A model generated the notes under the pieces. The model worked only from the letters and a program-made list of their open reading frames with translations, was not told where the DNA came from and ran no database searches. 34,089 bases of DNA from the NCBI GenBank assembly GCA_903829945.1, contig CAIKRV010000069.1, positions 1 through 34,089 of the forward strand, read 5' to 3'. Source of the stretch: an uncultured bacterium. Lineage in GTDB: Bacteria > Bacteroidota > Bacteroidia > CAILMK01. Position numbers and translations under genes: made by a program. Positions 17,453-24,044 of this stretch are shown one piece after another. Numbering within the stretch: the first letter of the stretch is position 1; each line of letters begins with the position of its first letter.

Positions 17453-17476
17453 TTCTAAATAAAATAATATTTAGAA
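17453..17476. promoter_or_regulatory. Inverted repeat at the start of the TPR-LuxR gene
   Basis: A perfect 9-bp inverted repeat, TTCTAAATA and TATTTAGAA with a 6-bp spacer, lies 13-36 bp upstream of the start codon. A second smaller palindrome, AGAATTATTCT (17446-17456), overlaps it. The symmetry suggests an operator, perhaps for autoregulation; a 5'-UTR hairpin is the alternative. Confidence 0.5.
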
Positions 17477-17578
17477 AATATTTTGAACACAATATGTTAA
17501 AATATTGAAAATCAATTTATATGTAAGTAAGTTAAAGGTAATGCAAGTTTACAACTAAGCTTTGATATATCAATCATA

Positions 17579-17656
17579 TTTGCCACGTTTTTGCCACGAA
17601 GGATATTTAAATATAAGATAATCAATAATATATGATTTATTCTCGTATTTGCCACG
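17579..17656. repeat. Three copies of TTTGCCACG between divergent regulator genes
   Basis: The 9-mer TTTGCCACG occurs at 17579-17587, 17590-17598 and 17648-17656, all in the same orientation. The first two are 11 bp apart, one helical turn. The first and third share the longer TATTTGCCACG. The surrounding DNA is AT-rich, so the GC-containing repeats stand out. A direct-repeat protein-binding site is possible. Confidence 0.5.
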
Positions 17657-17719
17657 CTTGTAAAAAATCAAAAGCTTGTTCTGGACTTAGTTTTGTCGAA
17701 CCGTTTAATATCGATTAGG

Positions 17720-17757
17720 AGCTGCCGGGGCATCTTTTTTATAATGTTCCGGCAGCT
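17720..17757. other. Inverted repeat at the 5' end of the receiver gene
   Basis: A 9-bp GC-rich inverted repeat (AGCTGCCGG at 17720-17728 and CCGGCAGCT at 17749-17757) encloses a 20-base loop that contains the candidate start codon ATG 17744. It has no T-tract, so it does not look like a terminator. It may control translation, or may be residue of an inserted element. Confidence 0.45.
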
Positions 17758-18223
17758 AATTTCGAGCAATAAAATAACACTTGTGGATTTAATAGAAAGG
17801 GAAAAGTCAAGAACTTTATCTTGTATTTTACTTATTGGGGATGATATATCATCCAATTATTTGCATCAAATGACCATTCGGTCCTGTGGATTTGAGCATT
17901 ATATTCATACTTCAAGGTCTGCTGAAGAAGCCTTGGAATTTTTAAGTTTTAATACTGTTTATCAGGTCGGTAATGATTTGCCGAGACCGGGACTTATTAT
18001 TTTGGATGCCAATTTGCCACGTATGGGGGTGAATGATTTTGTTGAGGAATTTAGGAAACTACCTTTCGAAACCCAATCCAATTGTATGATTACTTTAACT
18101 ACTGCTGTTCATGATATTGATAATCATGAACATATCAAACATATTCCGGAAATAACCAAGGTTCTACCTAAGCCATTAAGTAAGGACTTAATAGAAGCCT
18201 TAATTCAAGAGTATCACAAATAA
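17744..18223 (+). CDS. Receiver-only response regulator
   Basis: A stand-alone CheY-like receiver domain with no output domain. Counting from ATG 17744, it shows the acidic pair (ILLIGDD), the phospho-acceptor Asp in LIILDANLPRMG, the Thr in ITLTT and the conserved Lys in VLPKPLS. One acidic-site position holds Gly, giving GDD rather than DDD. The frame is open to an ATG at 17693, but that start would run through the inverted repeat 17720-17757. ATG 17744 is preferred and a GTG at 17783 is possible. No kinase is adjacent; the neighbour is the divergent TPR-LuxR regulator. A strong terminator follows at 18247. Confidence 0.78.
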   Translation: MFRQLISSNKITLVDLIEREKSRTLSCILLIGDDISSNYLHQMTIRSCGFEHYIHTSRSAEEALEFLSFNTVYQVGNDLPRPGLIILDANLPRMGVNDFVEEFRKLPFETQSNCMITLTTAVHDIDNHEHIKHIPEITKVLPKPLSKDLIEALIQEYHK

Positions 18224-18224
18224 T

Positions 18225-18242
18225 TATAAACGGGCGTTTATA
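18225..18242 (+). other. Short hairpin just after the receiver stop codon
   Basis: TATAAAC and GTTTATA (18225-18231 with 18236-18242) form a 7-bp stem with a GGGC loop. It sits between the stop codon and the main terminator and may help protect the mRNA 3' end. Confidence 0.4.
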
Positions 18243-18246
18243 GCTT

Positions 18247-18283
18247 AAAAACGGGTGGAAATTAATATTCCACCCGTTTTTTT
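18247..18283 (+). terminator. Rho-independent terminator after the receiver gene
   Basis: A perfect 14-bp stem (18247-18260 with 18268-18281) with a core of ACGGGTGG, a 7-base loop and a run of seven T's. It ends the receiver transcript and insulates it from the LamG gene downstream. Confidence 0.92.
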
Positions 18284-18293
18284 ATTAATTAAA

Positions 18294-18307
18294 GTGATGA
18301 AAATCAA
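18294..18307. promoter_or_regulatory. Fnr-like box upstream of the LamG gene
   Basis: GTGATGAAAATCAA contains perfect TGAT-N4-ATCA half-sites. With its flanks it matches ccoI box 1 at 15 of 16 positions (AAAGTGATRAAAATCA). The centre is 79.5 bp upstream of the ATG at 18380, almost the same as box 1 to ccoI. Confidence 0.5.
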
Positions 18308-18379
18308 TTAAACAAATGATTAGTGTCATGTTCTCATTAATTTATAAATCGGAATTTTGAGCTATAAAATATATAACTC

Positions 18380-19333
18380 ATGAAATATAAATTTTCTTCT
18401 TTGGTCTTATTGTTTGGAATTTTATTTTTCTCAAACAATATTTTGGCTCAGAAAGTATATAGTTATCAATTTAACAATACTTTATCTTGTATCGGAGGAG
18501 GGCCTGATTTGAAACAAAATTGTACCGGTACTTATTCCACCGATAGTTTAAAACTTATTGGCATTTCCAGACCGGTATATAATTTTGCATTAAACTGCGG
18601 CTTAGTTTTTTATGATACCAATAATTTTATCAGTAATGGTACATACTCTATTGAAACTTATGTTGCTTTGGATGATGCAGGTGGAGGTTTAAGAAAGATT
18701 ATTGATTTTAAAAACCTTACCACAGAAAATGGTTTTTATGACAATGCTAATAAGGTGATATTTAAAAGTCCGGATACCACATCAGGTGAGTTTTTTGATG
18801 ATAAAGTATGGACTTTTGTGACTTTAACTAGAAATGGTACTACTAAATTGACAACCATTTATGCGAATGGTCAGTACGTCTCTAGTTTTAAAGACACTAA
18901 AAATAATTTAGCAGTGTACGATGCTAATAAGAAACTTACCTTTTTTGAGGATGATACTACCAATCAACAACAAGATGCTTCTTCAGGTAAGGTGGCTTTA
19001 ATTAATATTTATAATTATGAATTAGATTCCGTGACAGCAACTGCGAATTTTATAACCTTGTCCAATTTGTTTACAGGAATTGAAACCATTAATCCAATAA
19101 ATACAGGGATACGAATTTTCCAAAATCCGGTTATAAATCTTCTAAAATTGCAAAATTTTGAAAAGCAAGTATTATACGGAGGCATTTATAATATGAATGG
19201 TATTGAATTAAATACACTTACCCTAAAAGAAGGCACCCAGGAAATTAATGTATCTTATCTGCCATCAGGAGTTTATGTGCTTAGGGTGAGCGGTGCGAAC
19301 GGATTTACCCAAAATCTGAAATTCATTAAATAG
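18380..19333 (+). CDS. Secreted LamG-like protein with T9SS sorting domain
   Basis: A 317-residue exported protein. It has a signal peptide (to about residue 24, ending ILAQ) and a concanavalin-A/LamG-like fold (about 25-225, with GTYSIETYVALDD and VWTFVTLTRNGTTKLTTIYANGQ). A C-terminal type A sorting domain (about 240-317) contains IFQNPVINLLKLQ and LPSGVYVLRVSG, which directs secretion through the type IX system. LamG domains often bind carbohydrate or protein, but no ligand can be named. It is probably a single-gene unit: a terminator precedes it and another follows. Confidence 0.82.
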   Translation: MKYKFSSLVLLFGILFFSNNILAQKVYSYQFNNTLSCIGGGPDLKQNCTGTYSTDSLKLIGISRPVYNFALNCGLVFYDTNNFISNGTYSIETYVALDDAGGGLRKIIDFKNLTTENGFYDNANKVIFKSPDTTSGEFFDDKVWTFVTLTRNGTTKLTTIYANGQYVSSFKDTKNNLAVYDANKKLTFFEDDTTNQQQDASSGKVALINIYNYELDSVTATANFITLSNLFTGIETINPINTGIRIFQNPVINLLKLQNFEKQVLYGGIYNMNGIELNTLTLKEGTQEINVSYLPSGVYVLRVSGANGFTQNLKFIK

Positions 19334-19356
19334 GTTTTATTAAATAAATTTTTGAG

Positions 19357-19389
19357 AATGTCCGTGAAACTTTCACGGACATTTTTTTG
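19357..19389 (+). terminator. Rho-independent terminator after the LamG gene
   Basis: A perfect 11-bp stem (AATGTCCGTGA at 19357-19367, partner 19373-19383) with a 5-base loop is followed by a T-tract. It lies 24 bp after the LamG stop codon. Confidence 0.9.
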
Positions 19390-19438
19390 TATGCTTAGTT
19401 CATACCTATTGGGAATGAATAAAATGTAATAATGTGCC

Positions 19439-20146
19439 ATGAATGAATCCGTTCTAAAAATCGATATTTGGTCCGATGTAATGTGTCCGTTCTGTTATAT
19501 TGGGAAACGAAAACTTGAACATGCTATCGAACAATTTCGTCATAAAGATCAAATACAAATTAACTGGCACAGTTATCAATTAGATCCTGAAATAAAGGGA
19601 GAAAATAAAAATATTTATCAATACCTGGCGGATAAAAAGGGGCAATCTTTGGCATGGTCTGTCAAAATGCATGAACAAGTGGTTCAAATGGCTCGGGAGG
19701 TAGGACTGACCTATAATTTTGAGCAATCTTTGGTAGCCAATTCCTTTAAAGCACATCGCTTAATTCAATTGGCAAAAACCCTGCATTTGGATAGTGAAGT
19801 GGAAGAATTGTTATTTCATGCCTATTTTACCGACGGGAAGGATATTAGTAATGAGCAAGAATTAATCTCATTGGGTAAACTTGCAGGATTGCCGGAAGAC
19901 CAATTATTTGCTTTATATCAAGGAAATTTATTTACGGAGGAAGTAAAGCATGACATTAATGAAGCCTATAATATTGGTGTAAATGGGGTGCCATTTTTTG
20001 TTTTTAATAATAAATATGCTGTTTCGGGAGCACAAGTGGAAGCATATTTCCTTCAAGTACTCAATCATTGCGCGGATGAAATGCATTTAATTAGTGAGGG
20101 ATCCGTTGGACTTGCATGCAATACCGATGATGGTGCCAATTGCTAA
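19439..20146 (+). CDS. DsbA-family oxidoreductase (FrnE-like)
   Basis: A 235-residue cytoplasmic thioredoxin-fold protein of the FrnE/2-hydroxychromene-2-carboxylate isomerase-like DsbA group. The active site is CPFC (Cys16-Cys19) in DVMCPFCYIGKRKLE. The cis-proline loop is in NGVPFFVFNNKYAVSGAQ, and an alpha-helical insertion lies between them. No signal peptide is seen, which fits a cytoplasmic disulfide oxidoreductase. FrnE proteins act in disulfide metabolism and oxidative stress in other bacteria. The C-terminal CNTDDGANC adds a cysteine pair of unknown role. It begins 106 bp after the LamG stop, past a terminator. Confidence 0.88.
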   Translation: MNESVLKIDIWSDVMCPFCYIGKRKLEHAIEQFRHKDQIQINWHSYQLDPEIKGENKNIYQYLADKKGQSLAWSVKMHEQVVQMAREVGLTYNFEQSLVANSFKAHRLIQLAKTLHLDSEVEELLFHAYFTDGKDISNEQELISLGKLAGLPEDQLFALYQGNLFTEEVKHDINEAYNIGVNGVPFFVFNNKYAVSGAQVEAYFLQVLNHCADEMHLISEGSVGLACNTDDGANC

Positions 20147-20153
20147 AATCAAT

Positions 20154-20161
20154 TATATTTG
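20154..20161 (+). promoter_or_regulatory. Possible -7 promoter element
   Basis: TATATTTG matches the Bacteroidota -7 consensus TAnnTTTG, 36 bp upstream of the cytochrome c ATG, inside the short gap after the FrnE gene. No -33 TTTG is found at the usual distance, so this is tentative. Confidence 0.3.
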
Positions 20162-20197
20162 CAACCTTAAACCTCCGGGAATACTCCAATATAAATT

Positions 20198-20560
20198 ATG
20201 AAGATCAGTAAACTGTCAGTATTATTTATTTTATTGTTAATGGTGGCCTGCGGCCCTATTATTTTGGCACCCGTTACGCTAGCGGATGTGGAACGAGGTA
20301 AAAACAGATATAAGGATTTAACGGTATCCGACTTGGAAAAAGGAAAAGCCTTATGCGAAAAAATGTGTGTATCTTGTCATAAAATGAAAAGCCCGAACTC
20401 AAAAACTGAAAAACAATGGAGACAAATTATTCCCAGCATGGCCAGGCACGCTATGAAAAAAGCAGGCGGAAAAGTTGTTATTGATGATTCCAGTCAGGTG
20501 CTTATTTATAAATATCTGGTCACGGTAGGACCATTAACCAAAGATAAAAGTATTAAATAA
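20198..20560 (+). CDS. Lipoprotein mono-haem cytochrome c
   Basis: A 120-residue exported lipoprotein: the signal peptide ends in a lipobox (LMVACG) with lipidated Cys18. One haem c motif, CVSCH (Cys57, Cys60, His61), follows, and a Met in SMARHAM may be the sixth haem ligand. It is likely a small membrane-anchored electron carrier in the periplasm. It could feed the cbb3 oxidase encoded elsewhere in the window, but adjacency does not show this. The DinB gene follows 6 bp later, suggesting co-transcription. Confidence 0.85.
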   Translation: MKISKLSVLFILLLMVACGPIILAPVTLADVERGKNRYKDLTVSDLEKGKALCEKMCVSCHKMKSPNSKTEKQWRQIIPSMARHAMKKAGGKVVIDDSSQVLIYKYLVTVGPLTKDKSIK

Positions 20561-20566
20561 AAATAT

Positions 20567-21082
20567 ATGATTAGCAAACCCCTAGGCGAGGATATTCCTC
20601 CATATTACATGAAGTACATTGATTTGTGTCCGGAACAAGATTTATTGGATGCATTAAGAGCCAGTATGAATGATACGCTTGGATTTTTAGCATGTATTCC
20701 GGCAGAAAAAGAAAACTTTCAATATGCTGAAGGAAAATGGACTTTAAAAGAAGTGTTAAATCACATCATTGATACGGAAAGAATTTTTGCCTATAGAGCT
20801 TTACGTTTTTCCCGGAAAGATAATACCGAATTGGCAGGATATAATGAGAATATTTTTGTGCCTAATTCAAATACTTCCGAACGCAATTTGCAAGATATGG
20901 CGAAAGAATATAAAGCTGTTCGCGAAGCTACCTTGGCATTATTTGAGTATATGAATGGAGAGATGTTGGAATTTAAAGGTACAGCAAATAAATTTCAATC
21001 CAGCACTAAAGGCATCGGTTGGATGATAGCCGGACACAATATTCATCATTGCAATGTAATGCGTGAAAAATATCTGGATTAA
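20567..21082 (+). CDS. DinB/YfiT-like metal-dependent protein
   Basis: A 171-residue DinB-superfamily four-helix protein. Histidines in the expected places (His66 in LNHIIDTERIFAYR, and His157/His161 in AGHNIHHCNVMRE) form the usual divalent metal site. KWTLKEVLNHIIDTE is a family hallmark. Members act as thiol (bacillithiol, mycothiol) transferases or hydrolases; the exact substrate here is unknown. It is 6 bp downstream of the cytochrome c gene. Confidence 0.87.
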   Translation: MISKPLGEDIPPYYMKYIDLCPEQDLLDALRASMNDTLGFLACIPAEKENFQYAEGKWTLKEVLNHIIDTERIFAYRALRFSRKDNTELAGYNENIFVPNSNTSERNLQDMAKEYKAVREATLALFEYMNGEMLEFKGTANKFQSSTKGIGWMIAGHNIHHCNVMREKYLD

Positions 21083-21146
21083 TTTTCAGGTACTATAAAA
21101 ATATTTACAAAATTTTAAATCAATTTATTGAAGTTTTAAGATCAGT

Positions 21147-22148
21147 ATGCGTGAACGTAGTAAAATTAAATTCGGGATTTTTTTATTGAGCAGTTTTATA
21201 TTTTCTAATGCGTTATTTGCTCAGGTAACGGACAATGAAAAGAAATTAAGAGAATTGGAATTGGATTCCACTTTGGGTTGGAAAATAAACGGGGTAGCTA
21301 TTATATCCTTTTCCCAGAGCTCGTTTAATAATTGGGCAGCAGGAGGTCAAAATTCTATTTCCGGGAATACTATTATAAGTTTATATGCCGGATATAAAAC
21401 TGCAAAAGCGAGTTGGGATAATACCTTAGATATCGGATACGGTGTAGTAAAGCAAGGCACCATGTCAAAATGGATAAAATCTGATGATAAAATTGATTTT
21501 ACGTCTAAGTACGGACGTAAAGTTTCCGATAAATGGTTTTACGCAGGCCTGGTTAATTTTAAAACACAATTTTCTCCAGGCTATAATTATCCGAATGATT
21601 CTGTAAAAATTTCCAATTTTTTAGCTCCAGCATATGTATTAGCAGCTATTGGATTTGATTTTAAACCCAGCAATGGCATCAGTGCCTTTATTGCTCCGCT
21701 TACCTCTAGAACGATATATGTAGGCGACCAAAAGCTGGCGGATGCAGGTACCGCAGGATTAACTCCGGCTGAAGTAGATGTTAAGGGGAATATTATTTCT
21801 CACGCCGCCATGATTAAAAATGAATTCGGCGGTTATTTGAAATTAGTTTATCGTAAAGAAGATATTGTTAAAAATGTTAACATTATGACAAAAGTGGATT
21901 TCTTCTCTAACTATTTGAAAAATCCGCAAAACTTAGTAGTTAACTGGGAAGCATTAATTGCCATGAAAGTAAATAAAATCCTTACGGTAACTTTTGCAAC
22001 AAACTTAATTTATGATGATGCCATAAAAATACCCACTGGAAAAGACGCGAGTGGAACCATGCATTATATTGGTCCCAGAACGCAATTTAAGGAGGTATTG
22101 GGTGTAGGATTATCTTATAAATTTACCAAAGGCAGAAAAAATAAGTGA
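21147..22148 (+). CDS. DUF3078 outer-membrane-type protein
   Basis: A 333-residue exported protein of the Bacteroidota-specific DUF3078 family. The signal peptide ends near residue 26 (ALFAQ). The mature part begins LGWKINGVAIISFSQSSFNNWAAGG, a family signature, followed by alternating beta strands ending in an aromatic-rich strand typical of a beta-barrel. Its biochemical role is unknown. It is 64 bp after DinB and 30 bp before the next gene, so operon membership is possible. Confidence 0.85.
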   Translation: MRERSKIKFGIFLLSSFIFSNALFAQVTDNEKKLRELELDSTLGWKINGVAIISFSQSSFNNWAAGGQNSISGNTIISLYAGYKTAKASWDNTLDIGYGVVKQGTMSKWIKSDDKIDFTSKYGRKVSDKWFYAGLVNFKTQFSPGYNYPNDSVKISNFLAPAYVLAAIGFDFKPSNGISAFIAPLTSRTIYVGDQKLADAGTAGLTPAEVDVKGNIISHAAMIKNEFGGYLKLVYRKEDIVKNVNIMTKVDFFSNYLKNPQNLVVNWEALIAMKVNKILTVTFATNLIYDDAIKIPTGKDASGTMHYIGPRTQFKEVLGVGLSYKFTKGRKNK

Positions 22149-22178
22149 TGTAGATGAATTTTATGTAAATAAATTCGC

Positions 22179-23111
22179 ATGCTTGAAACGCACTCACAAA
22201 AATCAAAATTAGTTTCCATTACCGAATTTATTTTTTTTGGGAACTACTTTTATGGAGCCTGCGCAGTGGCGCTATCCGTAGAGGCAAGTTTGCAGCAGCA
22301 CTATTTACTTAATTATTGGTATTTTTATGTCTGTTTGTTTAGTGTAACAGTGAGCTATTATACCATTGCTTATATTTCGGATCTGCAAGAATTCACTAAA
22401 AATCCCAGGACCAATTGGTATATTAAAAACAAATATTTTGTAAAAATTAGCCAGTGGATATTAAAATCATTACCGTTTATATTCTTACTTCCGCTGATTA
22501 TATTACATCCCAATTGGTTTTCTTATATACATGTATTGGATTGGCTGCTTATTCTTATTTTTCCTGCTGTAGCGATCTTATACTACGGCTTAAACTTAAA
22601 AACTAATCATACCTTTAATTTACGGACTGTAGGTTGGCTAAAACCATTTGTTATTGGATTTTCCTGGGCGGGTTTGGTTACTTTATATCCTGTGATGTTT
22701 TATAATATCAGTCATGAAAAAGAAATCGCTTTAAATCTGCTTAGTTTCTTATTATTCCTTAAAAACTTTATGTTTATTTCAGTATTGGCCATCATGTTTG
22801 ATATTAAAGATTATGCGATGGATTATAATACTCAACTCAAAACATTTGTTGTGCATCATGGGCTGAGAAAAACAATATTTTTTATAATTATTCCATTATG
22901 TATTTTAGGATTGGGTTCTTTTATCAGCTACGGAATCCTGCATCATTTCAGTATTTATAAAATCACGCTGAATGTATTATCCTTTGTTTTATTGCTAGGC
23001 GTTGCCATGAGCTTACAGAACCGTCATTCAATAATGTATTACCTGATTATTATTGATGGGTTAATGCTGGTAAAGGCGATTTGCGGGATTGTGGCGATGA
23101 TTTATTTTTAA
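22179..23111 (+). CDS. Multi-helix membrane protein, degenerate UbiA-like
   Basis: A 310-residue polytopic inner-membrane protein with about eight hydrophobic helices. Two loops resemble the aspartate motifs of UbiA prenyltransferases. The first is ISDLQEFTKNPRTNW (Asp68, Glu71), comparable to NDxxD followed by NPxTRP. The second is DIKDYAMD (Asp208, Asp211, Asp215). The first motif lacks the usual Asn and last Asp, so activity is uncertain. Bacteroidota have many unannotated membrane proteins of this sort. It is convergent with the SGNH gene 30 bp away, with no clear terminator in the gap. The UbiA link is an inference from motif resemblance only. Confidence 0.6.
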   Translation: MLETHSQKSKLVSITEFIFFGNYFYGACAVALSVEASLQQHYLLNYWYFYVCLFSVTVSYYTIAYISDLQEFTKNPRTNWYIKNKYFVKISQWILKSLPFIFLLPLIILHPNWFSYIHVLDWLLILIFPAVAILYYGLNLKTNHTFNLRTVGWLKPFVIGFSWAGLVTLYPVMFYNISHEKEIALNLLSFLLFLKNFMFISVLAIMFDIKDYAMDYNTQLKTFVVHHGLRKTIFFIIIPLCILGLGSFISYGILHHFSIYKITLNVLSFVLLLGVAMSLQNRHSIMYYLIIIDGLMLVKAICGIVAMIYF

Positions 23112-23141
23112 TCCAACCACAGAGTAAGAAAATATAATTAT

Positions 23142-24044
23142 TTACTTAATAAGTTTAGAAATTATTTCCTGAATTTGTCCGGCCATTTTTATGTCGGCAG
23201 AATCATTCGGATGTCCATCATGAATAGATAAACAATAATAACCATCCGGGGCACTATAAAATAATTCCGGACCATTCATTACTTGGATATATTTTGAATC
23301 TCTTTCCGTGAAATAATTGGTATAATTTTTAAAATATTCTAATCTTTTGGTGAGATTAAAATCAGGCATCAAGTATAAAATAGTATGGGTGTTATGAGTG
23401 ATATTGGTACGGTTTAAAAATACCATGGCAGAATCTAAATCTGTCTTTTTTTCGTGGTAAGCCACTGCTCTGAAATATTGAAAATCACCAATAGGTAATG
23501 GTATTCCCTTCCTGCGTAAGGTGTTTTGTAAATTGGAGCTGACAAAATCAATTAACTTGGATGAATTATATAAGCTATGAACGAAGGCTTGTAATCCATG
23601 TGCTTTTTCTTTCTTTTCAGCTTTGCTGATTATATTATTTTTAGCATTGGAATCCGGATGAATAATTTTGGTGATGAGACCTTTTTTAAAGTTAACATCA
23701 TTCCAATTAACGCCTATAACTATAAAATCATTAGGCTGTAATTGCTGATCCAAGCTTTTAATAATGCGAATATAATCTGACCAATTATCTCCGGCTTGGC
23801 TGGAATCAATTACGATATAACCCGGTACATTTATTCGATTTGCAATTCTGTTTTCTTTTTTAACACCCAGTCCTTTGGTATAAGAATCTCCAAGTAAATA
23901 TATTTTACCTCCGCTGATGGGGTTAGTATTGCCTTCTTTAGTTTTTTGAATATCCTTGATTTCATTTACACCCAGGCGAACGTGTATTTGGAAGATGATT
24001 TCTCCAATAATTAAGAATGCTAATATTTTTAAAAATACTTTCAT
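23142..24044 (-). CDS. SGNH-hydrolase-like partner of MBOAT O-acyltransferase
   Basis: A 300-residue protein with one N-terminal membrane helix (about 5-22) and an extracytoplasmic SGNH-type domain: block I LLGDSYTKG with the nucleophile Ser, an Asn block in GVNWNDV, and the catalytic block DGHPND near the C-terminus. In AlgI/AlgJ, PatA/PatB and similar systems the SGNH protein takes the acyl group from the MBOAT channel and puts it on a polysaccharide or other surface target. It overlaps the MBOAT gene by a single base (TAATG), so the two are translationally coupled. The substrate is unknown. Confidence 0.82.
   Translation of the reverse strand: MKVFLKILAFLIIGEIIFQIHVRLGVNEIKDIQKTKEGNTNPISGGKIYLLGDSYTKGLGVKKENRIANRINVPGYIVIDSSQAGDNWSDYIRIIKSLDQQLQPNDFIVIGVNWNDVNFKKGLITKIIHPDSNAKNNIISKAEKKEKAHGLQAFVHSLYNSSKLIDFVSSNLQNTLRRKGIPLPIGDFQYFRAVAYHEKKTDLDSAMVFLNRTNITHNTHTILYLMPDFNLTKRLEYFKNYTNYFTERDSKYIQVMNGPELFYSAPDGYYCLSIHDGHPNDSADIKMAGQIQEIISKLIK

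Noticed and set aside
17562-17573. TTGATATATCAA as an Fnr box
   Set aside because: The half-sites are perfect, but the spacer is 2 bp rather than 4, which does not fit an Fnr/Crp dimer.
18013-18021. Fourth copy of TTTGCCACG
   Set aside because: It encodes part of the conserved receiver motif around the phospho-acceptor Asp (LPRMG), so it is best explained by coding constraint and chance.
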